From NCBI GenBank assembly GCA_016195325.1, contig JACPZX010000011.1:17838-81837 (forward strand): a DNA stretch of 64,000 nucleotides. The letters run 5' to 3'. A model generated the notes under the pieces. It was not told the DNA's origin, did no database searches, and saw only the letters and a list, made by a program, of their open reading frames with translations. Positions 17,628 to 26,077 of the stretch are shown here, piece by piece. How positions within the stretch are numbered: position 1 is the first letter of the stretch; each line of letters starts with the position of its first letter. Both the position numbers and the translations under genes were made by a program. This stretch comes from Acidobacteriota bacterium. Its GTDB lineage: Bacteria; Acidobacteriota; Polarisedimenticolia; JACPZX01.

Positions 17628-17801
17628 TCACGGCTCTTTCAAGAGCTTCTCCACTGCCCCGGTGAGCTTTTCGGGCGCGACGAACCCCTCGAACTTTTCG
17701 CAGATGACGCCCCGCTTGTTCACGAGGAAGGTCGTCGGATGCGTCATGACCTGATACGCCGTCTCGAGCCCGCCCGGCTCTCGGCCGGCATCGCGGTCCG
17801 G
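17628..17801 (-). pseudogene. C-terminal remnant of a TlpA/ResA-like thioredoxin-fold gene
   Basis: A 57-codon open stretch bounded upstream by a stop (17802-17804) encodes ETAYQVMTHPTTFLVNKRG followed by a VICEKFEGF strand and a helix AVEKLLKEP. That is the C-terminal part of a thioredoxin-like fold, with the cis-proline motif HPTTFLV followed by the final strand and helix. The catalytic CxxC half is absent. There is no plausible start apart from an internal Met, so this is the leftover end of a lost gene within the 370-bp gap between two secreted-protein genes. Confidence 0.68.
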
Positions 17802-17834
17802 TCAGTTGATGTTCGACCCGGGCCCTCGAATCCC

Positions 17835-17848
17835 AGCATGTTCATGCT
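17835..17848. promoter_or_regulatory. Palindromic operator-like element, copy 2
   Basis: AGCATG-TT-CATGCT with flanks ATCCC and CTGCC, matching copy 1 at 14400-14413 except in the spacer. It lies 95 bp upstream of the metalloprotease start at 17943. Confidence 0.55.
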
Positions 17849-17942
17849 CTGCCCGCGGCGGGGGTTCGATGGTACTCATAGGGCTGCCGCGGGAGCCGAG
17901 AATCCCGAGAGGGACGACCCGCCGAAGGAGAGGAGAGATCGA

Positions 17943-19838
17943 ATGAAGCACCGTCGCTTGAATCACCGGGCCGTCGCGAAGATCCGGGCGGCATGGCTCG
18001 CGTTCGCCCTGGCGATGGTCGCTCCGTCATGGGCCGCCGCCGGCTTCGACGGGGTCACGCTCGCGGCCTCCCCGGGGACGGGTCCCGGCCAGATCCGGCT
18101 GGACTGGATCGGCGGCGATCCGATCTTCTCGATCTACCGCTCGTCGCTCAAGGGGTCCGTGGTCGCGCCCGGGAACTTCGTCGGGGAGTCGAACGGACAC
18201 ACCTTCTCGGACACGCCGGGAACCGGGAACATCTTCTATTACGTCGTCACCAGCCCGTGCGTCTACAACCCGCCCGAGATCTGCGACGGCATCGACAACG
18301 ATTGCGACGGCATCACGGACAATCCGGGGAGCGAGGCCTCGTGCAACCTGCCGAACGCCGTGCCCGCGTGCTCGCGCGGACGGTGCGTCGTCGCCGGGTG
18401 CCTGACAGGGTTCGGCGACTGCGACGGCGCGGTCGCGAACGGCTGCGAGGCGCCCACCAACCTGGCGCAGTCCAACTCGCCGGACATCTTCGGCGGGGCC
18501 GACGTGATGCCGGGCTACGCGCGGGTTGCGTCCATCACGAACTGCGGGGGATGCGGCCAGACGTGCAATGACGGGATGGGGTGCACGACCGACCTCTGCG
18601 TGCCGGTCGCCTCGGCGGGCGGGGCGACGGGCTCGTGCCGGCACTACGACCGCTCACAGTGCGCGTCGGCGCGCTGCGCGGGGACGCTCCAGCCGGGGGC
18701 GCCGCCGCCGGCGGAGCCTTCGTGCGCGGGACAGGACAATGACGGCGACGGCCTGCCGGAGGCGTGGGAGACGGCGCTCACCGACCCCTACACCGGAGCC
18801 AACCAAACGGCGGGCGTGGACCTGAACTGCGACGGGGAGGTCAGCGATTCCGACGGGGACCTGATCTGGCACGAGCCCCCTGCAGGCGACAACAGGAAGG
18901 ACATCTACCTGAAAATCGACTACATGGCGCCGAGCGGATCGGAGACCGTGAGCCACGCTCCGGACCCGAACGCCCTCGAGGCCGTGGTGGCCGCCTTCGA
19001 CAGGGCCGGGATGTCGCTCCACATCGATCCCTTTCTGTCGGAAGTCCCCCACCACGCGTTCATCACCTTCCCCGACGCCTCCCCGACCGGGTCGTGCGGA
19101 ACGCTGCCGGACGCCGTGAGCTTCTACGGCCCCGTCTACAAGGGGGACCCCGCGAACTTCGATCCGCGCAGGAGAATCGGGTACCACTACGCCGTCTTCG
19201 GGCACGACAGCTGCGGCGGGAACTCCTCCACGGAGGGAGGAAGCGGGATGGGGGAGATCTACGGAAATGACAGCGTCATGTCCCTGGGAAGCCTCACGTT
19301 CTCGTCACCCGACCAGAGAGTCAGGGCCGAGGCCGGAACGCTCATGCACGAGCTCGGCCACAACTTCGGGCTGTGCCACGGCGGGGCGGGGGATCCCAAC
19401 GCGGCCTCCATCTGTTCGAATGCGGATGTCCCGCTCAAGCCGAACCACGTGAGCTCCATGAACTTCGCGTACGAGCTGGGCGGCATCGAGCGAGCCGCCA
19501 TCCCGGGGACGCTCGGCCCGCTGGATCCGAATCTGCCGGTCCGGGTCGATTTCAGCTACGGCGTCGAGCCGTGGCTCGACGAGGGCTTCCTCGACGAGTC
19601 CGTCGGGCTCGGGGTGACGTCGCCACCCTTCAACCGGGACATCGCGTGGCACGTCTGCTTCGGCCAGCTCGTGAGGGCGCCGGCGAGCGGTCCGATCGAC
19701 TGGAACTGCGACGGCTTCTTCGGCCCGCCGATGCCCGTCGACGTCAACGGCGACGGCCTGATCTCGATCCTCACGAGCTCGGACGAGTGGGGGAGCCTCG
19801 CGTACGGATTTCAGTGCCGGAGCACATTTCAGAATTAG
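17943..19838 (+). CDS. Secreted zinc metalloprotease (metzincin-type) with MopE-like repeat
   Basis: A 631-residue exported protein. ATG 17943 follows overlapping AGGAG sites (17926-17935); the longer open frame from 17502 crosses the terminator and is rejected. The signal peptide ends APSWAAA. A fibronectin-like domain (TLAASPGTGPGQIRLDWIG) is followed by a MopE repeat (ICDGIDNDCDGITDN) and Cys-rich spacers, then the protease domain. This carries the metzincin site HELGHNFGLCH (HExxHxxGxxH; residues about 470-480) and a downstream SSMNF that fits a Met-turn. Acidic DNDGDG and DVNGDG loops suggest calcium sites. It should cleave extracellular proteins. A palindromic element shared with the preceding beta-helix gene hints at common control. 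Confidence 0.88.
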   Translation: MKHRRLNHRAVAKIRAAWLAFALAMVAPSWAAAGFDGVTLAASPGTGPGQIRLDWIGGDPIFSIYRSSLKGSVVAPGNFVGESNGHTFSDTPGTGNIFYYVVTSPCVYNPPEICDGIDNDCDGITDNPGSEASCNLPNAVPACSRGRCVVAGCLTGFGDCDGAVANGCEAPTNLAQSNSPDIFGGADVMPGYARVASITNCGGCGQTCNDGMGCTTDLCVPVASAGGATGSCRHYDRSQCASARCAGTLQPGAPPPAEPSCAGQDNDGDGLPEAWETALTDPYTGANQTAGVDLNCDGEVSDSDGDLIWHEPPAGDNRKDIYLKIDYMAPSGSETVSHAPDPNALEAVVAAFDRAGMSLHIDPFLSEVPHHAFITFPDASPTGSCGTLPDAVSFYGPVYKGDPANFDPRRRIGYHYAVFGHDSCGGNSSTEGGSGMGEIYGNDSVMSLGSLTFSSPDQRVRAEAGTLMHELGHNFGLCHGGAGDPNAASICSNADVPLKPNHVSSMNFAYELGGIERAAIPGTLGPLDPNLPVRVDFSYGVEPWLDEGFLDESVGLGVTSPPFNRDIAWHVCFGQLVRAPASGPIDWNCDGFFGPPMPVDVNGDGLISILTSSDEWGSLAYGFQCRSTFQN

Positions 19839-19843
19839 GCCGA

Positions 19844-20005
19844 TCACCTCTTGATCTGCGCGGCCCAGTTCTGGACGAGTGTGATCGTGGCGGGCGTTTC
19901 ATCCCGGAGCGCGACGTTCAGGAGGAATCGCTGCCCGTCGGGGGAGATGTCGTACGCCCAGTCGGTGCCGGGCTTGAGGTGGACGTCGAACGCGCGATTC
20001 TCTCC
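19844..20005 (-). pseudogene. Remnant of kinase-propeller gene, C-terminal end
   Basis: This minus-strand fragment encodes AFDVHLKPGTDWAYDISPDG, then QRFLLNVALRDE and NWAAQIKR followed by a stop. It is the standard C-terminal end of kinase-linked TolB propellers; the kinase at 927 ends in YDVSPDGQRILVNS and WAAELERR. The frame extends a little upstream to a Met at 20035, but that part is antisense to the oppositely oriented piece of the same gene family. No kinase domain remains. Confidence 0.7.
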
Positions 20006-20096
20006 CCATGGGCGGTGGATCGCGTACGCGTCCAACGAGTCGGGACGCGGCGAGATCTACGTGAAGCCCTTCCCGGGGCCGGGAGGGAAGTGGCAT
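19998..20096 (+). pseudogene. Remnant of kinase-propeller gene, inverted internal strand
   Basis: The plus strand encodes FSPHGRWIAYASNESGRGEI followed by YVKPFPGPGGKW, the propeller blade that normally precedes the C-terminus of these kinases. It abuts the minus-strand C-terminal fragment head to head at about 20000, so a piece of an ancestral gene was inverted and the rest was lost. It is bounded by the coiled-coil protein gene at 20109. Confidence 0.65.
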
Positions 20097-20108
20097 GGCG
20101 TGGGCAGC

Positions 20109-20654
20109 CTATCGCAGACCGAGCTGTGAATCGACGAGCTCCTCCCACGTCCTGATCTCGTCGCGATACCTGGCGACGTCGTTCTCCAGCTCGGAGACCC
20201 GCTGCTCGGCCGCCGCGAGCTTGTCCTTGAAAAGCTTTTCCTGCAGGTCCAGTCCGGCCCGCTCGCGGGAGGATTCGCTGTCCGGCTTGCGCGCTCCGGG
20301 CCGCTCCTCCCGGCCGATCTCCTCGCCGAGCTGCTCGCTCCGGGCCTGAATCCCCTTCAACGCGTCGCCAAGGCCGTTTCGCTCGGCCGTGGCGCCTCGG
20401 AGCTCCGTCTCCCGGGCCGAGAGCGCGCGCTCCTTGATGTCGACGCGCTTCATGAGGAGATCCGTCTGCTGCTTCTTGAGCTGCTCGCGGAGCAGCGAGG
20501 CGATCTCCTGAATCGATCGGTTCAGATCGCGAATTCCCTGGGCGAGCTCCTGCGGCCGCTCGGCCTGGGGCGGCTCGGCGGACGAGGAGAGCGCGCCCGA
20601 AAAAGTTGCGACGGCCACCGCCGTGATGAGAACCCGTATCCGCTTGTCGAGCAT
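20109..20654 (-). CDS. Exported coiled-coil protein of unknown function
   Basis: A 181-residue protein. ATG 20654 has AAGGAGG (complement of 20661-20667) at ideal spacing. The signal peptide (VLITAVAVATFSGALSSSA) is followed by an almost entirely helical, charged protein. Coiled-coil stretches lie at about 35-80 (LAQGIRDLNRSIQEIASLLR) and 85-165 (ELRGATAERNGLGDALKGIQ; LAAAEQRVSELENDVARYRD). No cysteines, no enzymatic motif and no lipobox were seen. It resembles small periplasmic coiled-coil proteins that tether or scaffold envelope components. Its 3' end directly borders a decayed kinase remnant. Confidence 0.75.
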   Translation of the reverse strand: MLDKRIRVLITAVAVATFSGALSSSAEPPQAERPQELAQGIRDLNRSIQEIASLLREQLKKQQTDLLMKRVDIKERALSARETELRGATAERNGLGDALKGIQARSEQLGEEIGREERPGARKPDSESSRERAGLDLQEKLFKDKLAAAEQRVSELENDVARYRDEIRTWEELVDSQLGLR

Positions 20655-20800
20655 CGAAGCCCTCCTTGTGCGACTCCCCAGTCTACCGCTCTGGCGCGAC
20701 CCGCTCCTCGACGACACGCCCGTCCGATGAATCCTTCATCGGCGGGATGTCGCGCACACGCAGTGGGTCGAAGGCCGCACTCGTGATGGGAATCGCCTGA

Positions 20801-21052
20801 GTCGCGGCCTGCGCGAATGTCCATCCCGGCGTCCCCGGCACGCCGAGCCTCGACATCCCCGGCGATCCGTGGGATCAGGACTGTGCCAGCGGACCGACCT
20901 TCGACCCCAAAGCGTCATGGCAGGGACACGGGGCCTTCGTCTCCTGCGTCGACAACGCGTGCGGGGCGCTCAGGAAGACAGGTCTCCTCACGGGCAAGCA
21001 GTGCGACGCCATCGTGACGGCGGCCGCGCGGTCGCAGTGGGGAGGGCCATAG
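20801..21052 (+). pseudogene. 5'-truncated remnant of an exported protein gene
   Basis: The frame between a stop at 20798 and TAG at 21050-21052 encodes DPWDQDCASGPTFDPKASWQ, then GHGAFVSCVDNACGALRKTG and LLTGKQCDAIVTAAARSQW. The pattern (FDPKxSWxxHGxFVSCV followed by ALxKxGLxTGKxxxxIVxxAARS) is one I recognise from small exported proteins of unknown function. No ATG, GTG or TTG is available in frame before the conserved part. The first codons (VAACANVHPG) look like the end of a signal peptide, so the start has been lost. Confidence 0.55.
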
Positions 21053-21096
21053 GGAGCGAAACAGCGGTCAGGGACGCCGGTCCCGGGGCCGCCGCA

Positions 21097-21531
21097 TCAA
21101 CCAAAGGGATCGCGCACGTCGAGAAAGTCGAACTTGCGGAAGTCGTGATCCACCGTGTAGAGGACCGTCACCCCGTGCTGACGGAGGATGGCGGCGAGGT
21201 GCGCGTCGGGTACGAGGTTCCCCCGGATCGGCACTCCGCTGCTCACCGACCTGTACACCGGCCAGAACCCTTCCTCCTCCGAGAGGGCGCGCACGTGGGG
21301 GAGCGCGAGAAGCGCGGCCACGTTGGAGACCGCCTCCGTGTGGGTGAGGGGCTCGTCGAAGATCGATGGATGGGTCGCGACGCGGAGGTAACCGAGGATC
21401 GTGGGCCAGGCGAGGCACATGACCTCTCCGCCCCGCGCCCGTTCCCGGAGGAACCGGATCGCGCGGGTGTGCCGCTCGCTCGCCGAATCGCTGGCGTAGA
21501 GGAGGACGTTGACGTCGACTGCGAAGCTCAC
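21097..21531 (-). CDS. vapC: PIN-domain ribonuclease toxin, VapC type
   Basis: A 144-residue PIN protein. The first acidic residue is in FAVDVNVLLYASD, and later acids are in NLVPDAHLAAI and TVDHDFRKFDFLDVRDP, the LVPDAHLAA/DxDFxRF signature of the VapC-like branch that carries the WPTILGYLRVATHP segment. It is predicted to be a Mg-dependent RNase that cuts RNA when released from antitoxin. The GTG start overlaps the antitoxin's stop as GTGA (21528-21531), so the pair is translationally coupled. The target RNA is unknown. Confidence 0.88.
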   Translation of the reverse strand: MSFAVDVNVLLYASDSASERHTRAIRFLRERARGGEVMCLAWPTILGYLRVATHPSIFDEPLTHTEAVSNVAALLALPHVRALSEEEGFWPVYRSVSSGVPIRGNLVPDAHLAAILRQHGVTVLYTVDHDFRKFDFLDVRDPFG

Positions 21532-21785
21532 CGGCGCCGCTTTCCTCGCGCCGGCGGCGGCTCCATGAGCTCGAAGATGGACTCCCGGTCGGCGAGATCG
21601 ACTCGCGACCCCATGCGGCGGGCGGTCCAGTGGAATTCCACCGGCCCCTCCGACTTTGATGGGTTCCTCTTCAAGGCCACCGCAAGGAGGTCGGAGACGA
21701 GTCGCCCGAGCGACTTCCTCTCACGCAGCTGAAGGCGCTTCAGCTCCTTCAGGACCGGGGCATCGATGTCGAGGGTCGTTCTCAT
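21528..21785 (-). CDS. vapB: Ribbon-helix-helix antitoxin, VapB type
   Basis: An 85-residue protein. The N-terminal MRTTLDIDAPVLKELKRLQ followed by KSLGRLVSDLLAVAL is a ribbon-helix-helix DNA-binding fold. The C-terminal tail (ADRESIFELMEPPPARGKRR) would wrap the PIN toxin. It lies directly upstream of, and overlaps, the toxin gene in the usual antitoxin-first order and probably autorepresses the pair. Confidence 0.85.
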   Translation of the reverse strand: MRTTLDIDAPVLKELKRLQLRERKSLGRLVSDLLAVALKRNPSKSEGPVEFHWTARRMGSRVDLADRESIFELMEPPPARGKRRR

Positions 21786-21838
21786 GATGCGCTGATGCTA
21801 ACGCATGGCGCATCAGATGTCATGCTCGCCGTAGCCGC

Positions 21839-24800
21839 CTACTTCACCACCGCCGCCACCGTCACCGGGCTGATGAACTTCTTCAGCGGGTCGGTCCTCG
21901 GCGCGAGGTTGTCGATTCCCTGGATCCGGATGAAGAGCGATCCGCCGTTGACCGCCTTCTTGCAGATCGAGTTCCACGCCTTCGCCTTCACGTGCCACGA
22001 TCCCGTGACGATGAGCGCGCTCCCGCTCGTGACCCGGGCCGACGACGGGAAGGTGGGCATCGTCGAGATGAAGACCTTGAACTTGTCGTAGCGGTCCACG
22101 TTCCAGGTGATCGTCGGCTGGGACGTCAACGGCGACGTGCAGTCGAGCGGCTCCCCCGGAAGCGGCCCGGCGACGAAGAGGGTGCACCCCCCGGAGACGT
22201 CGTCCACCTGGCCGTCGCAGTCGTCGTCGACGCCGTCGCAGACCTCGGTCCCCGGCGCCCCAGCGGCGCACGTATCGCTTCCCGCCACGCAGCTCCCCGC
22301 CGCCGCGCAGCGCCCCATTCCGCAGGAGGTCGCGAAGCCGTCCACCGTCCCGTCGCAGTCGTTGTCGAGGTTGTCGCAGACCTCCGCGGTGGGCGTCATG
22401 AGAGCCGCGCACTGGAGCGAACCGTTCGTGCAGGTCTCCGTTCCCGGTGAGCAGACCCCCATCAGCCCGGTGGCGCAGGGGGCGCCGCCCCCCGGGTTCC
22501 CCTCGTCCGTCATCCCGTCGCAATCGTCGTCGATGCCGTTGCAGACCTCGGTCTGGGGCGTGAGCGCCATGCACGAGTCGGCGCCCGCGACGCACGTCCC
22601 GGTGGACGCGCAGGCTCCCGAGCCGCAGGCGGTCGCGAAGCCGTCGACCGTCCCGTCGCAATTGTTGTCGAGATTGTCGCAGACCTCGGGCGAGGGGTTC
22701 GTCGTGCGGACGCACATGAGCGCTCCGCCGGTGCACGTCTGCATGCCGGGGCCGCAGACCCCCGGCTGCCCCGTGGCGCACGCGGCGCCGCCGCCGGGAT
22801 TCCCCTCGTCCACCTGGCCGTTGCAGTTGTCGTCGACGCCGTTGCACACCTCGGCGGTGGGGGTCCCCGCCACGCACGAGTCGACGCCGGCGGCGCACGT
22901 TCCCGTCGAGGCGCAGGCACCCGCGCCGCAGTGGGAGGTGAAGTTGTCGACGTTGCCGTCGCAGTCGTCGTCCACGTCGTTGCAGATCTCGGCCGCTCCC
23001 GGATGGATGTTCGGATCGGCGTCGTTGCAGTCGTCGCCCACCGCCGCGTAGCCGGGGGGCTGGTTGCACTCGAACTGCGTGCTGCCCGGATCGCCGTGGT
23101 GGTCGCCGTCGAGGTCCTGGAACCAGGTCGTCGGCGTGCACGGCGCCACGCAGAGGTCGAGGCCGGTCTTGACGCCGCCGGGGGGGATCGTGATCGGGTC
23201 GAAATCCGGAAAGGTCTTCATGTTGTAGCACTGAGCGTCGAACCCGGGAAGCATGGAGCAGGCGCGCAGCGACGGAAGGTCGCTCGTCGAAGGGAGGCCG
23301 ATCAGCGTGAAGCCGCCTCCGAAGAGGGAGTTCGGATCGAGATCGCCCAGTGAGCACGCGTGATCGACGCCGTCGTCGACCATGAGACCGAAGGTCCCGA
23401 GATCGTCGGTGCAGGACGCGGTCTGGGTCGAGACCCTCCCCTTGGCCTTCGCCGCGAGGCCGAGGATGAAGTCCACGCCCGTCATCGGGGTCGACGGCGA
23501 CGTGGCGGGGACGGGGTCCGCCTCGCAGGGGAAGAAGGTCCCGTTGGGGTCGTTGGTCCACGACTTGAAGGTCATCACCGGGGCGGTCGTCCGCGGGTTG
23601 GGGGGCCCCGTCTTGATGAAGAAGCCGTTGGGATCCGGCAGGACGTGGAGCTTGTAGGTGCCGTCCGGGCAGCTCGTGGCGGCGGTCGCGAAGAGTCCGG
23701 CCGCGTGCGTCGCAAGCACCGTCACGTCCCGCAGCCCCTTCGCGCTCTTGTCGGCCAGCGTCCCCGAGATCGTCACCGCCTCTTCGGCGGTCAGGTCCTG
23801 AGTGATCCCCACCGAGGCGACGGCCACGTCCATCACCGTCGGCCCGATGAGGGCGACCTCGGGGTCGAGGTCGGCGTTCAGCGTGCTGGTGCTGTTCATG
23901 GGAGCGATGATCGAGAAGCTCCCGTCCCCCGCGGTCGTCTTCCTGTCGTTGTCGGGGCAGCAGGGGCTGGTCGTCACCGAGAAGACCTCCGCTCCCGCCA
24001 TCGGCGTGCCGTCGAGGGCGCGCGTGAACGTCCCGGAGATCGGCACCCCCTTCGCGAGCTTGAGCCCTCCGACCGGGAGGCTCGAGCCGAAGACGAGGAC
24101 CTGCGTCGAGAGGAAGGCGTGCGTGGTGTCCCCCACCGGGGGGCTCATCGTGAAGGTCCAGAGGCCGCCGGCCAGGCGGACCGAGTAGTCGCCGCTCGGG
24201 TCGGCGACCGCCTCCTCGTGGCCGGAGCCGCTCTCGAGGTCGAACGTGATGCGCGTGCCGCCGACAGGCGCGTTCGCCGAGTCGAGGACGGTGCCGGTGA
24301 CGAGCGTTCCCGCCTCCAGGACGATGTTCGCCGTCGCGGGGGTCGGCGAGGTGGTGACCGGCGCCGATCCGCTCGCGAGTCCGGCGGTGTTCGGAGGGAA
24401 AGTCAGAACGAGATGGCTTCCGGCGCGGCTGTGGAGCGTGTAGCGTCCGTTGGGATCCGTCCCCGTGAAATCACGAAGGACGAACTCGCCGCATGCGTCC
24501 TCGAGAAGCACGACGAGGGCGCCGCTCACGGCGCTCCCCGATCCGATCTTCACCGTGCCGGTCACCGTGTCGCTCCCCTGCGCGAAGGGGGAGAAGTCGA
24601 CCCTGAAGTAGAAGCCGGTCGAATCCACGCCGTTCGCCCGCACGACGACGTCGCCGTCCCCGGCCGTCGCCGGGACATGCGTGATGACGAGGCCGCGGAC
24701 GAGATCCACGGTGACCGGCGTCGCCTCGACGGTGCCGCCCGACGCCTTCGTGAAGAAGACGTGGACGGGGGTCGCGAGATCGCTCACCTCGAACATCACG

Positions 24801-24946
24801 GGGGCGCCGGCCTGCGCGTGCGCAGGACGATGGAAGACCTCGCGGAAAACCGTGGGGGCGGCGAGGGCGGGGGAGGCGGCCGGCAGCGCGGCGAGGACGA
24901 GCACGACGGGAAGAAGGGATCGGATCGCGCGGGGCGGCGGGCGCAC
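21839..24946 (-). CDS. Large secreted protein: CarboxypepD-like domains, five MopE repeats, shared C-terminal module
   Basis: A 1035-residue protein. I chose GTG 24946 because AAGGAGG (complement of 24953-24959) lies 6 nt before it and the signal peptide (LLPVVLVLAALPAASPALA) then starts properly; a TTG at 25033 would add 29 residues. An N-terminal beta domain and repeated CarboxypepD_reg-like sandwiches (GALVVLLEDACGEFVLRDF; GTLVTGTVLDSANAPVGGTR) fill about 30-560. From about 640 come a DxDGDxxGD acidic loop, DDCNDADPNIHPGAAEICND and five MopE units (CDGNVD, CNGQVD, CDGTVD, CDGMTD, CDGTVD, then CDGQVDDVSGGC). The last 110 residues are the module shared with the genes at 3, 45695 and 48693. 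It is likely extracellular; function is unknown. Confidence 0.88.
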   Translation of the reverse strand: MRPPPRAIRSLLPVVLVLAALPAASPALAAPTVFREVFHRPAHAQAGAPVMFEVSDLATPVHVFFTKASGGTVEATPVTVDLVRGLVITHVPATAGDGDVVVRANGVDSTGFYFRVDFSPFAQGSDTVTGTVKIGSGSAVSGALVVLLEDACGEFVLRDFTGTDPNGRYTLHSRAGSHLVLTFPPNTAGLASGSAPVTTSPTPATANIVLEAGTLVTGTVLDSANAPVGGTRITFDLESGSGHEEAVADPSGDYSVRLAGGLWTFTMSPPVGDTTHAFLSTQVLVFGSSLPVGGLKLAKGVPISGTFTRALDGTPMAGAEVFSVTTSPCCPDNDRKTTAGDGSFSIIAPMNSTSTLNADLDPEVALIGPTVMDVAVASVGITQDLTAEEAVTISGTLADKSAKGLRDVTVLATHAAGLFATAATSCPDGTYKLHVLPDPNGFFIKTGPPNPRTTAPVMTFKSWTNDPNGTFFPCEADPVPATSPSTPMTGVDFILGLAAKAKGRVSTQTASCTDDLGTFGLMVDDGVDHACSLGDLDPNSLFGGGFTLIGLPSTSDLPSLRACSMLPGFDAQCYNMKTFPDFDPITIPPGGVKTGLDLCVAPCTPTTWFQDLDGDHHGDPGSTQFECNQPPGYAAVGDDCNDADPNIHPGAAEICNDVDDDCDGNVDNFTSHCGAGACASTGTCAAGVDSCVAGTPTAEVCNGVDDNCNGQVDEGNPGGGAACATGQPGVCGPGMQTCTGGALMCVRTTNPSPEVCDNLDNNCDGTVDGFATACGSGACASTGTCVAGADSCMALTPQTEVCNGIDDDCDGMTDEGNPGGGAPCATGLMGVCSPGTETCTNGSLQCAALMTPTAEVCDNLDNDCDGTVDGFATSCGMGRCAAAGSCVAGSDTCAAGAPGTEVCDGVDDDCDGQVDDVSGGCTLFVAGPLPGEPLDCTSPLTSQPTITWNVDRYDKFKVFISTMPTFPSSARVTSGSALIVTGSWHVKAKAWNSICKKAVNGGSLFIRIQGIDNLAPRTDPLKKFISPVTVAAVVK

Positions 24947-25148
24947 GGGGGACCTCCTTGGCGATTCGGTCGTCACCTGAAATCCTGCAGGGAAGGCGGG
25001 GGAAGTGTACGGCGACTCGTGCCGTCCGGGCAATGGGACTCGTCCCGCACGATTCGCGAACCGGCCGGCCGGCGTCTACCCTCCCACGAGTTCAACCGTC
25101 AGGCTCAGGGCTTCCCCGGCCGGAGCCGGGTCCATGGGAGGGATGCCC

Positions 25149-25973
25149 GTGACGCACCGCGCCGCTCGCGTGAAACGGGTCCTCGCCGAACTCCCGTCGA
25201 TCGTCTACTGGGAGGGCCGGCACGTCGTGCGCACCGCGCGGCGCTTTCTCCTTCCCGTCAGGCGGTGCCGCGTCGGCGGCGTCCGGGTCGCGCTCGCCGT
25301 CTCCTCTTCCAGCGAGCACTATCGCGCGGACACCTACGCCACGAAGGAGCCCGAGACGATCGAGTGGCTCCGGGGGCGCCTCGTGGACGGCGACGTCCTC
25401 TTCGACGCCGGGGCGAACGTCGGGCTCTACTCCCTCTACGCCGCGAAGCTCAGGCCCGGGTGCCGCGTCTACGCGTTCGAGCCGGAATCCCACAGCTTCT
25501 CGAGCCTGACCAGGAACATACTGATCAACCGGCTCGAGAACGTGACGCCGTGCAGCCTCGCCCTCTCCGACCGCGAGTCGTTCGAGCTCTTCCACGTCTA
25601 CGGCCAGGAGCCGGGGTCCGCGCTGCACTCGCTGGGCGCTCCGAGCGAGCTGCGGAGCGAGCCGCCCACGATCCGGCAGGGAACGGTCGCCACGACGCTC
25701 GATCGTCTCGTCCTCTCGCACGGCCTCCCGCATCCGACGCTCCTGAAGATCGACGTCGACGGGATCGAGGAGAGGATCCTCGACGGCGCGGCGGCGATTC
25801 TCGCGTCGGGGAGGCTCCGATCGATACTCGTCGAGGTGACGCGCCGCGGGGACGCGGAGACGACATGGGCGGAGCGCAAGCTCACGGCGTTCGGCTACTC
25901 GCTCACGGCCCGCAGCGCCTGGACGATCGAGCTTCGGGGCCTCAAGTCGCAGAACTTCGTGTTCGATCGGTGA
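25149..25973 (+). CDS. FkbM-family SAM-dependent methyltransferase
   Basis: A 274-residue protein. The SAM motif I is LFDAGANVGLYSLYAAKL with the acidic partner YAFEPESHSFSSLTRNI. LLKIDVDGIEERILDGA is the FkbM hallmark (KIDVEGxE). FkbM enzymes methylate hydroxyl groups of sugars, lipids or polyketides. GTG 25149 is preceded by GGAGGG (25137-25142) with 6-nt spacing; ATG 25134 and ATG 25143 are in frame but poorly spaced. It lies about 100 bp before the beta-hydroxylase gene in the same direction, and the two may form an operon. Whether either acts on the adjacent NRPS product is unproven. Confidence 0.85.
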   Translation: MTHRAARVKRVLAELPSIVYWEGRHVVRTARRFLLPVRRCRVGGVRVALAVSSSSEHYRADTYATKEPETIEWLRGRLVDGDVLFDAGANVGLYSLYAAKLRPGCRVYAFEPESHSFSSLTRNILINRLENVTPCSLALSDRESFELFHVYGQEPGSALHSLGAPSELRSEPPTIRQGTVATTLDRLVLSHGLPHPTLLKIDVDGIEERILDGAAAILASGRLRSILVEVTRRGDAETTWAERKLTAFGYSLTARSAWTIELRGLKSQNFVFDR

Positions 25974-26077
25974 GCGCGGGTCCGCGTTCCGTTCGGGGCG
26001 GCCCTGAGGACGTGGACGCGGGAGCCCGGCGTGTGCGAGGCTCCCTGCGAACATCCGGTGGACCCCCAGCCCGAACG

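Noticed and set aside
20786-20800. A second possible Sec codon (TGA at 20798) before the exported-protein remnant
   Set aside because: It falls in what should be a signal peptide, not a redox site, and no hairpin follows. It is better explained as gene decay.
25149-25973. FkbM enzyme as an NRPS N-methyltransferase
   Set aside because: FkbM-family enzymes methylate oxygen; NRPS N-methylation domains are embedded in the A domains, and none is present here.
23360-26077. Upstream extension of the beta-hydroxylase frame (1183 codons in total)
   Set aside because: It runs antisense to the MopE/CarboxypepD gene and through the FkbM gene in another frame; conserved sequence begins only at 26078.
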